64,000 bases of DNA, from NCBI GenBank assembly GCA_966424055.1, contig CBJLMB010000005.1:124001-188000 (forward strand), in the 5' to 3' direction. The translations under genes were made by a program, and so were the position numbers. Shown here one piece after another: positions 1 to 8,182 of the stretch (positions are counted from its first letter, which is position 1; the number at the start of each line of letters is the position of its first letter). Source of the stretch: Deminuibacter sp966424055 (GTDB lineage: Bacteria; Bacteroidota; Bacteroidia; Chitinophagales; Chitinophagaceae). Under the pieces are notes generated by a model. That model saw only the letters and a list, made by a program, of their open reading frames with translations. It was not told the DNA's origin and did not search any database.

Positions 1-2
1 TC

Positions 3-764
3 AAAGACCTGCGGCTGGCAGTGCTGATAGATGCCGATAATGTGCCTTACGCCAATATTAAAGGCATGCTTAAGGAGATTGCCAAATATGGTACACCTAC
101 ATTTAAGCGCATTTATGCCGACTGGACAAAGCCTACTGTTGCAGGCTGGAAGCAGGTATTGCTGGAAAACTCCATTACTCCTGTACAGCAATACAGTTAT
201 ACCAGCGGTAAAAATGCCACCGATGCCGCACTGATCATTGATGCAATGGATATTTTGTATACAGGAAGGGTAGACGGGTTTTGCATTGTATCCAGCGACA
301 GCGATTTTACCAGGCTGGCCACCCGGCTGCGCGAAGCCGGTATGCGGGTATTTGGACTGGGTGAAAAGAAAACACCACAGCCATTCATCTCGGCCTGCGA
401 TAAATTTATTTATATAGAAATTCTCAAAACACCGGAGGAACCTGAAACGCCTGTTAAGAATAAAAGAGCAAAGAATAAAAAACAGGCAACACAGCCTGCG
501 AGGCAGGAAGACACCATCGGTAAGGTTGACCGTAAACTGATTAAACTGATCGCAGACAGTATCACCGACCTGGCAGATGAAAATGGCTGGGCTTTTCTCG
601 GCGACCTGGGTACACTGCTGCTGAAAAAGCAACCTGATTTTGATCCGCGCAACTATGGGTTCAAAAAATTATTCCCGCTGATCAAAAGCATCGACCAGTT
701 TGAAATTGATGAAAGAACCACGGGCAAAAACAATATCACCCTGGTATATGTACGTGTAAAATAA
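3..764 (+). CDS. NYN-domain / LOTUS (OST-HTH) protein, 5' end outside window
   Basis: The frame is open from the window edge (reads KDLRLAVLIDADNVP), so the GTG at 21 is probably internal and the true start lies upstream. The N-terminal half is a NYN ribonuclease-like domain of the PIN-like fold: it has an IDADN motif and, about 80 residues later, the SSDSDF motif, both supplying the usual acidic metal-binding residues. A Lys-rich linker follows. The last ~70 residues (VDRKLIKLIADS to the end) read as an OST-HTH/LOTUS domain, an RNA-binding winged helix. Members of this family are thought to act on RNA; the substrate here is unknown. A hairpin terminator follows the stop and the next gene is convergent. 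Confidence 0.85.
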   Translation, partial: KDLRLAVLIDADNVPYANIKGMLKEIAKYGTPTFKRIYADWTKPTVAGWKQVLLENSITPVQQYSYTSGKNATDAALIIDAMDILYTGRVDGFCIVSSDSDFTRLATRLREAGMRVFGLGEKKTPQPFISACDKFIYIEILKTPEEPETPVKNKRAKNKKQATQPARQEDTIGKVDRKLIKLIADSITDLADENGWAFLGDLGTLLLKKQPDFDPRNYGFKKLFPLIKSIDQFEIDERTTGKNNITLVYVRVK

Positions 765-766
765 AT

Positions 767-796
767 ACAATGTTGCCCCGCAGGGCAGCATTGTTT
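767..796. terminator. bidirectional hairpin between convergent genes
   Basis: Positions 767-778 and 783-794 form a 12-bp stem with one internal mismatch and a 4-nt loop. It sits exactly between two convergent stop codons and can serve both genes. No strong T-tract is present on the plus strand. Confidence 0.6.
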
Positions 797-1373
797 AGCG
801 GAAAGAGCCGGCTATTTGTTTTACAAGCGGGTCGTAGATGCTTTTCTCGGCCTCATCGTATTCCAGGATGGCAAAGGCAAAAGCTGCTGGCTTCTCAATT
901 GTTTTCTGGTAAAATATTTTGCCATTGCAGGTTCCCGAAATAACATAAAAACCTTTCCCCAGGTGTTGATAGGTAACGGTGCATTTTCCATGACCATCGC
1001 CCCGGGCTTTTTCGCGCAGGTCTTCTTTCAACTGCGCCTGCAATGATTTTTTGCCTGTTGAAAGATCTGCTGAATTCAGCCGGCCGAACACAGTGAGCAC
1101 CGTAACATCTTTTTTATTTGTAAATACACAGCCATCACCTGCAGCCGCTTCGGGTTGCATAGTGAGCAACTGCTTCGGATACCCGATGCAATAACCATAA
1201 TGACTATTGCAGTAGCGGCCATAAAGCTGGCTGCTGTCTTCTTCAATGGTATTGTTTGCGGTGGCAGGGTAATATCCCCAGGAAAAAACTGCTGCCATTG
1301 TATGGTTGCAGGCAATGGTGAAGCTGATGGTGAAACCCAGCAGTACCAGGCATTTCAAAAGGTTAACTTTCAT
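795..1373 (-). CDS. hypothetical secreted protein, 192 aa
   Basis: Family not recognised. The first ~28 residues form a signal peptide (MKVNLLK, then a hydrophobic run LVLLGFTISFTIA). A Cys follows at residue 22, but the lipobox is poor, so ordinary export is more likely than lipidation. The mature part contains four or five Cys (CNSHYGYC, a Cys near residue 82, and GKC/GTC), suggesting disulphides in the periplasm. It is convergent with the NYN gene and divergent from the flavin reductase gene, so it is probably monocistronic. Confidence 0.6.
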   Translation of the reverse strand: MKVNLLKCLVLLGFTISFTIACNHTMAAVFSWGYYPATANNTIEEDSSQLYGRYCNSHYGYCIGYPKQLLTMQPEAAAGDGCVFTNKKDVTVLTVFGRLNSADLSTGKKSLQAQLKEDLREKARGDGHGKCTVTYQHLGKGFYVISGTCNGKIFYQKTIEKPAAFAFAILEYDEAEKSIYDPLVKQIAGSFR

Positions 1374-1500
1374 ATCAGTGTTGTTGTATGCGTCAATATT
1401 AAATATTTTTTGTCATAAAGCAGCCTGGTTAAAACAGCAAGTTCCGGGTTGAGCGGTTAAGGTATTGCAGGGAGCTTTGTGGCAATAAAACAAAAACGCT

Positions 1501-2178
1501 ATGCATACAGTAAGCGAGCCGCCTATTCTTTATTTTGGCACACCGGTGGTGCTGATCAGTACGGTGAATGAAAATGGTTCGTATAACCTGGCGCCGATGT
1601 CTTCTGCTTTCTGGCTGGGCTGGCGCTGTATACTGGGTTTAAGTAATCTGTCTAAAACAACAGCAAACATGCGCCGCACAAAACAATGCGTGCTTAACCT
1701 GCCTTCAGTGAACCAGGTGGCAGCGGTGAATGCGCTGGCCCTGACCACCGGTACCGATCCCGTGCCGGAATCAAAACTGCGCAGGGGATACCGGTTTGAA
1801 GAAAATAAATTCAGCATTGCTGGTCTTACATCAGTGCCTTCTGCAACCGTGGATGCACCCGGTGTACTTGAATGCCCGGTACAAATGGAAGCAGCCGTCA
1901 CCGCTATACATGCAGTGGCAGAAGATAATCCACTGCAAAAAGGCCGTATTGTAACCTTTGAGCTGAAGATACAGCGGGTACACCTGCATGAATCGATCAT
2001 GATGAACGGTGAACCCAACAGGGTAGACCCCGATAAATGGCGCCCGCTGATCATGAGCTTCCAGGAATTTTATGGGCTGGGCGAAAAAATACATGATTCC
2101 AGGCTGGGCAAAATACCTGAATCCCTGTATGCCACGGCCGATATGGAAAATGCAGCGAAAATGGGCCGCCGGGTATGA
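1501..2178 (+). CDS. flavin reductase / FMN-binding split-barrel protein
   Basis: The 225-residue protein fits the flavin reductase-like (DIM6/NTAB) family. The N-terminal half has the characteristic pattern: a strand reading PVVLISTVNENGSYNLAPMSS, then WLGWRCILGLSN and KTTANMRRTKQCVLNLPS, corresponding to the FMN-contacting part of the split barrel. Such proteins bind FMN and either reduce flavins or act as oxidoreductases on small substrates; the actual substrate cannot be read here. The ATG at 1501 is the first in frame and lies 128 bp from the divergent upstream gene. The gene stands alone and ends in TGA. Confidence 0.8.
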   Translation: MHTVSEPPILYFGTPVVLISTVNENGSYNLAPMSSAFWLGWRCILGLSNLSKTTANMRRTKQCVLNLPSVNQVAAVNALALTTGTDPVPESKLRRGYRFEENKFSIAGLTSVPSATVDAPGVLECPVQMEAAVTAIHAVAEDNPLQKGRIVTFELKIQRVHLHESIMMNGEPNRVDPDKWRPLIMSFQEFYGLGEKIHDSRLGKIPESLYATADMENAAKMGRRV

Positions 2179-2267
2179 TAATCCGTTTTTGACAAATCAA
2201 TATCCGTTTTGTTCAAGCCTTTGCCTGCCGGCCGGTGTTCCTTTGCCTTATGCAAAAGAACATGGTT

Positions 2268-3245
2268 ATGATAGAAAAAAAACATCCTGTACAGTGCTCC
2301 CAACAAAACAGGGCTACAACCATAAGCTGCCTCGTGGCCCTGGTATTACTGGGCTTTACCAGTGTTTCGGCCCAGGTGCGTATTATCGGGTTTAAGCTGA
2401 GTACCCAACTACTGCCCTCGGCTGATTACAGTATGCCGGTGGGCAAAGACCAGCACAAGAAAACCGGTGCCTCTTCCTCGCAGCAATATTACAGTATGGG
2501 ACTGGCTATGCAACTTGCCTCCAGGGTAGATAGCGCTACCGGGATGGCGCGCACTTGGACAGGTACGTTCAACGGCAGCTACATGCATTTTAGTAACAAA
2601 GGATACGAAGCGGCAGTTTTTCCCGCCTCGCTGGTTTCGGCTGAAGCGGGTGTGCAGTATTACCGCGGTCTCAACCGCAAATGGGGTTTTCTCGGCCTAT
2701 TTTCTGCAGGTATTTATGCCGAAAAAAATCATATCAGCGGCGAAGCCATTGTTGTAAATGTTGGCGGTGTGTTCATCAGGCAGTACAGTCCGGATTTTTC
2801 ATTGGGTTTTGGACTGATCGTCAACAACAGCTTCGGTACACCATTGCCCTGGCCGGCTATCTTTGTCAACTGGCAGATGGGCGGGCGGTATAAGCTGAAT
2901 ATTAACCTGCCCGATAAAGGTCCAGGCCTGGCTTACAATGTATCGTTCATGCGCAGCTTCAGCAAAATGTACGATCTCGGTATTGCTTTTAAACCCCGCA
3001 TGCTTTCTTATTATGTAGACAATACACCTGATAACAGGCACCTGCTCACTTACTGGGAACTGCCTATTGGTATTGAAAACCGCATTCACCTGAACCATAT
3101 CGACCTGTTTGCCAATGCGGGACTGGTAGCTTTAAGATCAGTGCAGTACAATGAAAAAAAGATATCCCAAATATTCTCCGATGCCCCGGGGCATAAGCTG
3201 TCTGCTGCACCTTTCCTGAACCTGGGGTTGCAATGGAAATTCTGA
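2268..3245 (+). CDS. putative outer-membrane beta-barrel protein
   Basis: The open frame begins at a GTG at 2235, but ATG codons at 2262 and 2268 sit closer to the signal sequence; 2268 is chosen. The N-terminus carries a basic segment and a hydrophobic stretch ending VLLGFTSVSAQ, a typical Bacteroidota signal peptide cleaved after Ala-Gln. The mature part alternates aromatic and polar residues in many short segments (YYRGLNRKWGFLGLFSAGIYAE, FSLGFGLIVNNSFG) and ends in LNLGLQWKF, a C-terminal Phe typical of outer-membrane beta-barrels. The exact family is not recognised. No neighbour suggests a pathway. Confidence 0.6.
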   Translation: MIEKKHPVQCSQQNRATTISCLVALVLLGFTSVSAQVRIIGFKLSTQLLPSADYSMPVGKDQHKKTGASSSQQYYSMGLAMQLASRVDSATGMARTWTGTFNGSYMHFSNKGYEAAVFPASLVSAEAGVQYYRGLNRKWGFLGLFSAGIYAEKNHISGEAIVVNVGGVFIRQYSPDFSLGFGLIVNNSFGTPLPWPAIFVNWQMGGRYKLNINLPDKGPGLAYNVSFMRSFSKMYDLGIAFKPRMLSYYVDNTPDNRHLLTYWELPIGIENRIHLNHIDLFANAGLVALRSVQYNEKKISQIFSDAPGHKLSAAPFLNLGLQWKF

Positions 3246-3302
3246 TGGCAGTGCCTGAGAGCCGGCGCCTGCTACTGGCTGGCAGCCTTAAAAACCGGTG
3301 CT

Positions 3303-3388
3303 ATTACCGGTAATACCAGATTTTGAGATACCCATAGGGGTAAACCGCTGCATGAATGTCATACTTCAAACACATTCATCAGCGGTTT
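3303..3388. promoter_or_regulatory. palindrome and long inverted repeat upstream of AraC gene
   Basis: Positions 3303-3314 are a perfect 12-bp palindrome, ATTACCGGTAAT. Positions 3342-3359 and 3372-3388 form a 17-bp inverted repeat (AAACCGCTG then ATGAATGT, one unpaired C) around a 12-nt spacer, ending 13 bp before the ATG of the AraC regulator at 3401. There is no T-tract, so it could be a weak terminator of the upstream gene or an operator for self-regulation. Confidence 0.5.
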
Positions 3389-3400
3389 TAATTTACCCAT

Positions 3401-4396
3401 ATGGATTTTACCATTACCAATAAAAACGGCGAAGTGATCTGCGCCGAAAATAAACCTGTTTACGATGGCGACCAGCGAACCTCAGCACCGGAAGAGGTAC
3501 AGGGCCGTGACATACGCCCTTTTCTTGAACTGGACTACCGTGCAGTATCCATACCCGGTATCCAGCTGATAGAATACCATATGCATGTTAAAGAAGAGAT
3601 ACACCTGCATACAACCGAGCCCGAGCCCCTGCCCAGCCTTTTCTTTATGCAGCAGGGCACTATCCGGTCTAAGTTCCATTACCAGGACACGCCCTGTCAT
3701 TTTCATTCGGGGCAGCATACCATGCTGTTCAATGCCCTCTGTGCCGAAGATACTTGTTTGCAAAAGCAGGATAACCTGCGGCTGTTGATGATCAATTTTC
3801 ATCCTGATCATTTTCTGCAGCTGGCCGATGCAGGTAACCCGGTAATGGAAAAAATGGCGTGCAGCATTGTTACCAGGCGGCCCACGCCATTAAAACCCAA
3901 TGCTGTGCAGCCTATCTCGGCTAAAATGCATGGTATAGTGGCGGAGATACAGGGTTGTACTTATTCGGGTGGATTACGCCAGTTGTTTATGCAATCGAAA
4001 GTGATGGAACTGCTGGTGCTGCAATGTGCACAGTTGGAAAAAGCAGGGGAGGCGCAGGAAAAAAATTACCGGCTATCGCAGGCCGACCTGCCCAAGGTTT
4101 ACCTGGCCAGGGATATCCTGATCACCGATATCCAGAACCCGCCTTCGCTTAGCTCACTGGCACGTTTAAGCGGGCTGAATGAATTTAAATTAAAATCTGG
4201 CTTCAGGAAAGTATTTGCCAATTCAGTATTCGGCTACCTGAGTGATCACCGGCTGGAACTGGGAAAAACGCAGGTACTGAAAAAAAGCAAATCGCTGACA
4301 GAGATCGCCTATGAAACCGGTTATGCTTCACTGGCACATTTCAGCAATGCATTTAAAAAGAAATACGGCATCAGCCCGCTTAAACTGCGGGCCTGA
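3401..4396 (+). CDS. AraC-family transcriptional regulator
   Basis: The 331-residue protein has an N-terminal sensor region of about 200 residues with His-rich segments that may form a cupin-like ligand pocket (EYHMHVKEEIHLHT). A C-terminal AraC double helix-turn-helix covers about residues 225-331: the first HTH reads SLSSLARLSGLNEFKLKSGF and the second has the signature LTEIAYETGYASLAHFSNAF followed by KKKYGISP. The ATG at 3401 follows an inverted repeat that could be its operator. The ligand and regulon are unknown. Convergent with the helicase gene. Confidence 0.85.
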   Translation: MDFTITNKNGEVICAENKPVYDGDQRTSAPEEVQGRDIRPFLELDYRAVSIPGIQLIEYHMHVKEEIHLHTTEPEPLPSLFFMQQGTIRSKFHYQDTPCHFHSGQHTMLFNALCAEDTCLQKQDNLRLLMINFHPDHFLQLADAGNPVMEKMACSIVTRRPTPLKPNAVQPISAKMHGIVAEIQGCTYSGGLRQLFMQSKVMELLVLQCAQLEKAGEAQEKNYRLSQADLPKVYLARDILITDIQNPPSLSSLARLSGLNEFKLKSGFRKVFANSVFGYLSDHRLELGKTQVLKKSKSLTEIAYETGYASLAHFSNAFKKKYGISPLKLRA

Positions 4397-4410
4397 GCGG
4401 TACAACACTA

Positions 4411-5634
4411 TTACTGTTTCTTTTTACCCCGGTAAGGGCCTTTGAACTTTCTTTTTTTGCCATTGCCCGGTTTGCGGGTAGCTGGTGCATAGGCGGGTGT
4501 AGGACCAAACTGCTCGGGTACCGGTGCTTTGTCAACGGCATGGCCCAACAGGCGTTCGATACGTGCAAACTTATTCTGCTCTTTTTCTGTAATGAATGTA
4601 TAAGCAGTACCCTCTGTTGCGGCCCTGGCCGTACGGCCGATACGGTGCACATAATCTTCCCCGTCGTTGGGTACATCATAGTTGATCACCAGGTCGATAT
4701 CTTCAATATCAATACCCCGGCTAAGGATATCGGTGGCCACCAGTATTTTCAGTTTCCGGTTGCGGAAATCGATCAGCACCTGTTCGCGCTTATCCTGCTC
4801 CAGGTCTGAATGTATCTGGTCAACCGAAAATTTCGATCGTTTTAATTCTGCCGTCAGCTGTTTAACATTCTGCTTGCGGGAGCAGAATACCAGCACACTT
4901 TCAAAATTTTTCTGCTGCAGTACAAATTTCACCAGTGGTATCTTCTGCGGTTCGTATACCACAAATGCCTCCTGGATAATTTTCTCGGGCGGTTTGGATA
5001 TAGCGATATTGATCTCAGCAGGATCGTGGAGGATACTGGCTGCCAGCTTTTTTATCTTGGGTGGCATGGTGGCAGAGAACAGCAGGTTTTGCCTTTGCTT
5101 GGGCAGATAGGAAATGATGCGGTTGATATCATCATAAAAACCCATGTCGAGCATGCGGTCGGCCTCATCCAGCACCAGGTATTTCAGTCCTTCCAGCTTG
5201 GCGTAATTCATGTTGAGGTGGGCAATCATACGGCCCGGTGTGCATATCACAATATCCACGCCCTGCGACAAAGCCTTTTTCTCTGCAGAAAACAGTGCGC
5301 CATCATTACCGCCGTACACAGCAATAGAGCTGATAGAGGTAAAATAGGCGATCGCTTCCAGCGACTGTGAAATTTGTACGGCCAGCTCACGGGTAGGTAC
5401 AATGACCATTGCATTGATCTGGTGTGCATCGTGCGGTTTGGTGAGCAGATTATGGATAACGGGTAATAAAAACGCTGCGGTTTTACCTGTTCCTGTCTGC
5501 GCAAAGGCAAGCACATCTTTACCCGCAATAATGGGGGGGATCACCTGTTCCTGAACCGGTGTGGCGGTTTCATATCCCATCGATTCAATGCCTTCGAGCA
5601 GTCTTTCGTCAAAGCCAAATTCTGTAAAATTCAA
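4411..5634 (-). CDS. DEAD-box RNA helicase, RhlE-like
   Basis: ATP-dependent RNA helicase with the full motif set: Q-motif region (NFTEFGFDERLLEGIESMG, then TPVQEQVIP), motif I AQTGTGKT, PTRELA, the DEAD box in VLDEADRMLDMGF, SATMP, and HRIGRTAR in the second RecA domain. A Lys/Arg-rich tail (RKPGNGKKRKFKGPYRGKKKQ, shown in part) probably binds RNA. The frame is open 79 codons further upstream, but that extension has no family resemblance. The conserved start of the family (MNFTEFGF) coincides with a TTG codon at 5634, taken here as the start, giving 407 residues. Members help ribosome assembly and RNA turnover, often in the cold. Confidence 0.9.
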   Translation of the reverse strand: MNFTEFGFDERLLEGIESMGYETATPVQEQVIPPIIAGKDVLAFAQTGTGKTAAFLLPVIHNLLTKPHDAHQINAMVIVPTRELAVQISQSLEAIAYFTSISSIAVYGGNDGALFSAEKKALSQGVDIVICTPGRMIAHLNMNYAKLEGLKYLVLDEADRMLDMGFYDDINRIISYLPKQRQNLLFSATMPPKIKKLAASILHDPAEINIAISKPPEKIIQEAFVVYEPQKIPLVKFVLQQKNFESVLVFCSRKQNVKQLTAELKRSKFSVDQIHSDLEQDKREQVLIDFRNRKLKILVATDILSRGIDIEDIDLVINYDVPNDGEDYVHRIGRTARAATEGTAYTFITEKEQNKFARIERLLGHAVDKAPVPEQFGPTPAYAPATRKPGNGKKRKFKGPYRGKKKQ

Positions 5635-6069
5635 AGCAAACTTGTTTATAATGAAACCGGATGCGGTGTATTTTACCGCACTGCGGAATTGTTTATGAAT
5701 GGTTCCTTCCGGTATTTTAAAAAACAAATATAAATGTAAACGGATGAAACCGAACAGCCGGGTGTTTTCCCCGGCCCTTTTGCTCCCGGAAACCCTGAAA
5801 ATACCATAGCGCAAGGCCTGGAGAGGCAGGCTGTTATCTGCTCCCTGGGCCACCGACACCGGTAACGGCATTTGGCTAAACCAGTATAACTAAATTTTTG
5901 AGCAGGAAGCGTTCTTTAATTGACACTTTATCCGTATTTTAGGTGTGCTCGGCATACGATGAAAAACCACCGGTTCATATATCCCCCCGGCCACTACTGT
6001 ATAGCATTACCGGCTTTTTAACAAACCGGTACAGGAATCATTCATTGATCAATTCTTTTTAGTATTGTT
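5635..6069. other. intergenic region between divergent genes
   Basis: About 435 bp between the helicase and SRPBCC genes. The helicase-proximal part happens to be open in the helicase frame but encodes nothing recognisable. No strong promoter match, hairpin or repeat was seen. Confidence 0.4.
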
Positions 6070-6705
6070 ATGATCCAACAACTACCTATCACCACAATGG
6101 CCAATGTTTCCGGCGACGCGCTGCAGCGGGCTACCGGGAAAGACTGGAACGGCTGGGTATCTTACCTGGACGGGAAAAATGCTGCCGGCCTCAGCCATAA
6201 GGAAATTATACAACTGCTCACTAAAAACATCAGCAGTGCCTGGTGGTGCCAGAAAGTTTGTGCTGGTTACAAAACCCTGAAGCAGCAGCGAACCACCGGG
6301 CAAACAGCCGATGGCGGTTTCCAGGTAGGGGTGCGCAAAATATTTCCATTGTCAGTTGCTGGTGCCTGGGACCTGCTGGTTTCGCCCGAAGGGCTAAGCA
6401 TCTGGCTGGGTGAAGTGGAAGGTGTATTACAGAGCAATGGAGAGCAGTATACCACCCGTTCGGGTGTTACCGGGGAAATCACCATTTACAAGCCATTATC
6501 ACATATCCGCCTCAGCTGGCAGCCGGCAGGCTGGAAAAAGAAATCCATCCTGCAGCTGCGTGTAATACCCAATGGCCGCAAAACCACCCTGAGCTTTCAC
6601 CAGGAAGCCCTCAGATCCGCCGCTGCCCGTGAAAAAATGAAGATCCACTGGCAGGAAGTGCTGGACGCGCTGTGGGCACTGGCCGGAATAAAAGGAGACA
6701 GCTGA
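6070..6705 (+). CDS. DUF4287-like plus SRPBCC (AHSA1-like) protein
   Basis: The 211-residue protein has two parts. Residues 1-75 resemble the DUF4287 domain (ATGKDWNGWVSYLDGKNA, LSHKEIIQLL, WWCQKVCAGYK). Residues 80-205 are an SRPBCC/START-like fold of the AHSA1 type: VRKIFPLSVAGAWDLLVSPEG, then WLGEVEG, ITIYKPLSHIRLSWQPAGW, and a final amphipathic helix WQEVLDALWALAGI. SRPBCC domains form a hydrophobic cavity that binds small lipophilic ligands. The function in this combination is not known. The gene stands alone. Confidence 0.75.
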   Translation: MIQQLPITTMANVSGDALQRATGKDWNGWVSYLDGKNAAGLSHKEIIQLLTKNISSAWWCQKVCAGYKTLKQQRTTGQTADGGFQVGVRKIFPLSVAGAWDLLVSPEGLSIWLGEVEGVLQSNGEQYTTRSGVTGEITIYKPLSHIRLSWQPAGWKKKSILQLRVIPNGRKTTLSFHQEALRSAAAREKMKIHWQEVLDALWALAGIKGDS

Positions 6706-6805
6706 TTCCCCTGATCCAAGTAGTATAAAGGGGGCTACACCCTGCTGTTGTTAAAGAGCTGGCACCAGTATTGTAAGGGATATAGCTAACCCAAGTATAT
6801 CTCCT

Positions 6806-7243
6806 ATGAAAAAAACGCTGGTCATTATACATTTCCTTTTGTTGCTGGCATGGGCCTGCCAGTCTGCGGATAAACGCAAGAACAAACCCACCACCGCTAC
6901 AGACAGCCTGATAAATAACAGCGCGAATACCGCACCGGCATTGTACCGCGAAGGGGCAAAACTGATAGCGGCCAATGATTGCCTTACCTGCCATGATATC
7001 AATAAAACACTGGTAGGTCCTTCCTACAAGGATATTGCCCGCAAATACCATCATTATGAGGGTACGATTGATAACCTGGTATCCTCTATCATCCAGGGCA
7101 GCCGGGGTATATGGGGGAGTGCCAAAGCCATGACACCCCATCCCAATCTTGCGCCTGCCGATGCACGCAAAATGGTGCAGTATATTTTTTCGCTGGATTC
7201 AACAGATGAAAAAGACACCAGTGGAACACGTATTTTAAAATAA
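6806..7243 (+). CDS. c-type cytochrome lipoprotein
   Basis: Class I cytochrome c of 145 residues. The signal peptide ends in a lipobox with Cys at residue 18 (LLLAWAC), so it is probably membrane-anchored on the periplasmic side. Residues 59-63 are the haem-binding CLTCH motif; Met109 in SAKAMTPHP is the likely sixth iron ligand, and PADARKMVQYIFSL forms the last helix. It would carry electrons in the periplasm; its partner is not in the window. It is followed by the tandem repeat at 7250. Confidence 0.85.
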   Translation: MKKTLVIIHFLLLLAWACQSADKRKNKPTTATDSLINNSANTAPALYREGAKLIAANDCLTCHDINKTLVGPSYKDIARKYHHYEGTIDNLVSSIIQGSRGIWGSAKAMTPHPNLAPADARKMVQYIFSLDSTDEKDTSGTRILK

Positions 7244-7249
7244 AGCGAA

Positions 7250-7455
7250 GTTTAAAATAGGTATACAGTCGCCCGCGTCCCGCGGGTGACCCCTATCCCC
7301 GCAGCCTCCGGCTGCTCCCGGTATTGTTATGCCCGGTTATTCAATACCAGTCAATTATTGAAATACTGCCAAAAAAAATACCGCCGGCATGGGCGGTACA
7401 CAAAGTTGTTAAAGGTTCGGGAGGCTTTATGGTAAGCCAACGTATTCATTGCCTT
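7250..7455. repeat. tandem repeat copy 1 (206 bp)
   Basis: Begins GTTTAAAATAGG and ends TTCATTGCCTT. It is nearly identical to the next 205 bp. Differences seen are small, such as TATACAG versus CATACAG, one extra C in the GGCTGCTCC region, and the loop of the GC-rich hairpin. It holds several GC-rich palindromes, including CCGCGTCCCGCGG. Confidence 0.9.
7371..7398 (-). terminator. intrinsic terminator in repeat copy 1
   Basis: On the minus strand a stem TACCGCC/GGCGGTA (7379-7398) is followed by an eight-T run (7371-7378). The loop is larger than in copy 2 because of a base change in the stem. Confidence 0.75.
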
Positions 7456-7660
7456 GTTTAAAATAGGCATACAGTCGCCCGCGTCCCGCGGGTGACCCCT
7501 ATCCCCGCAGCCTCCGGCTGCTCCGGTATTGTTATGCCCGGTTATTCAATACCAGTCAATTATTGAAATACTACCAAAAAAATACCGCCGGCATGCGGCG
7601 GTACACAAAGTTGTTAAAGGTTCGGGAGGCTTTATGGTAAGCCAACGCGTTCATTGCCTT
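7456..7660. repeat. tandem repeat copy 2 (205 bp)
   Basis: Second copy of the module, directly abutting copy 1. Its right edge runs two bases into the stop codon of the YtxH-like gene, whose TAA is at 7659-7661. This copy therefore acts as that gene's 3' region, and copy 1 looks like a duplication of it. Confidence 0.9.
7576..7603 (-). terminator. intrinsic terminator in repeat copy 2
   Basis: On the minus strand an 8-bp perfect stem TACCGCCG/CGGCGGTA (7583-7603) is followed by a seven-T run (7576-7582). It lies about 55 bp past the stop codon of the YtxH-like gene and is the likely site where its transcript ends. Confidence 0.85.
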
Positions 7661-7916
7661 AAGCAGTAACTTCTTTTTCCCTGGATTTTACCTTGTCAGA
7701 AACTTCTTTCAGGTATTTTTTCCCTTTCTGCCATCCTTCCTGGGCTTTATCACTTATATCAGCCCAGCGTTCTTTCATATCTTCCCCCGCTGAGGAAGCG
7801 GCATCTTTTATAGAAGACATTACCTGTTTCCCTTTTTTGCTCCTGAAAAAAATCACTCCGGCTGCTACCAGGGCAGCGCCTACGGCAATGCCTACTGCAA
7901 GTTTCTGGTTACGCAT
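7659..7916 (-). CDS. YtxH-domain small membrane protein
   Basis: The 85-residue protein starts with a short basic stretch and one membrane segment (LAVGIAVGAALVAAGVIFF, residues 6-24), then SKKGKQVM, the typical YtxH continuation. The rest is a charged amphipathic helix (KDAASSAGEDMKERWADISDKAQ, shown in part). Proteins of this type are often stress-induced envelope proteins of unknown mechanism. Monocistronic; transcription should end in the duplicated terminator module downstream. Confidence 0.75.
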   Translation of the reverse strand: MRNQKLAVGIAVGAALVAAGVIFFRSKKGKQVMSSIKDAASSAGEDMKERWADISDKAQEGWQKGKKYLKEVSDKVKSREKEVTA

Positions 7917-8133
7917 AGCATTATTTTTTTAATGAATAATCATGTTGACAGTGTGAATACTATGACAATGATTGTGCCATTACGTCCATTTTGCTACAGA
8001 AGTCGCCAGCAACCAGCTGCGGCCTGCTTATGTAGAACAGTATCCCCAGTCAGGATACTTGTATTGAAAGGGTTGCTATGAAAAAAGCCTCTACTGATAA
8101 CAGAAAATTTGCATTTGTTTAACCTGCAGGCAT

Positions 8134-8170
8134 AAAAAACACCCGGCATTATTTATACCGGGTGTTTTTT
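8134..8170. terminator. bidirectional intrinsic terminator
   Basis: Six As, a 7-bp stem CACCCGG/CCGGGTG (8140-8146, 8158-8164) with an 11-nt loop, then six Ts. It lies 13 bp past the stop of the beta-helix gene, which it terminates on the minus strand. Confidence 0.9.
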
Positions 8171-8182
8171 ACCACCGGCGGC

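Noticed and set aside
5635..5871. N-terminal extension of the helicase to the ATG at 5871
   Set aside because: The 79 extra codons have no family resemblance, and the conserved family start coincides with a TTG at 5634.
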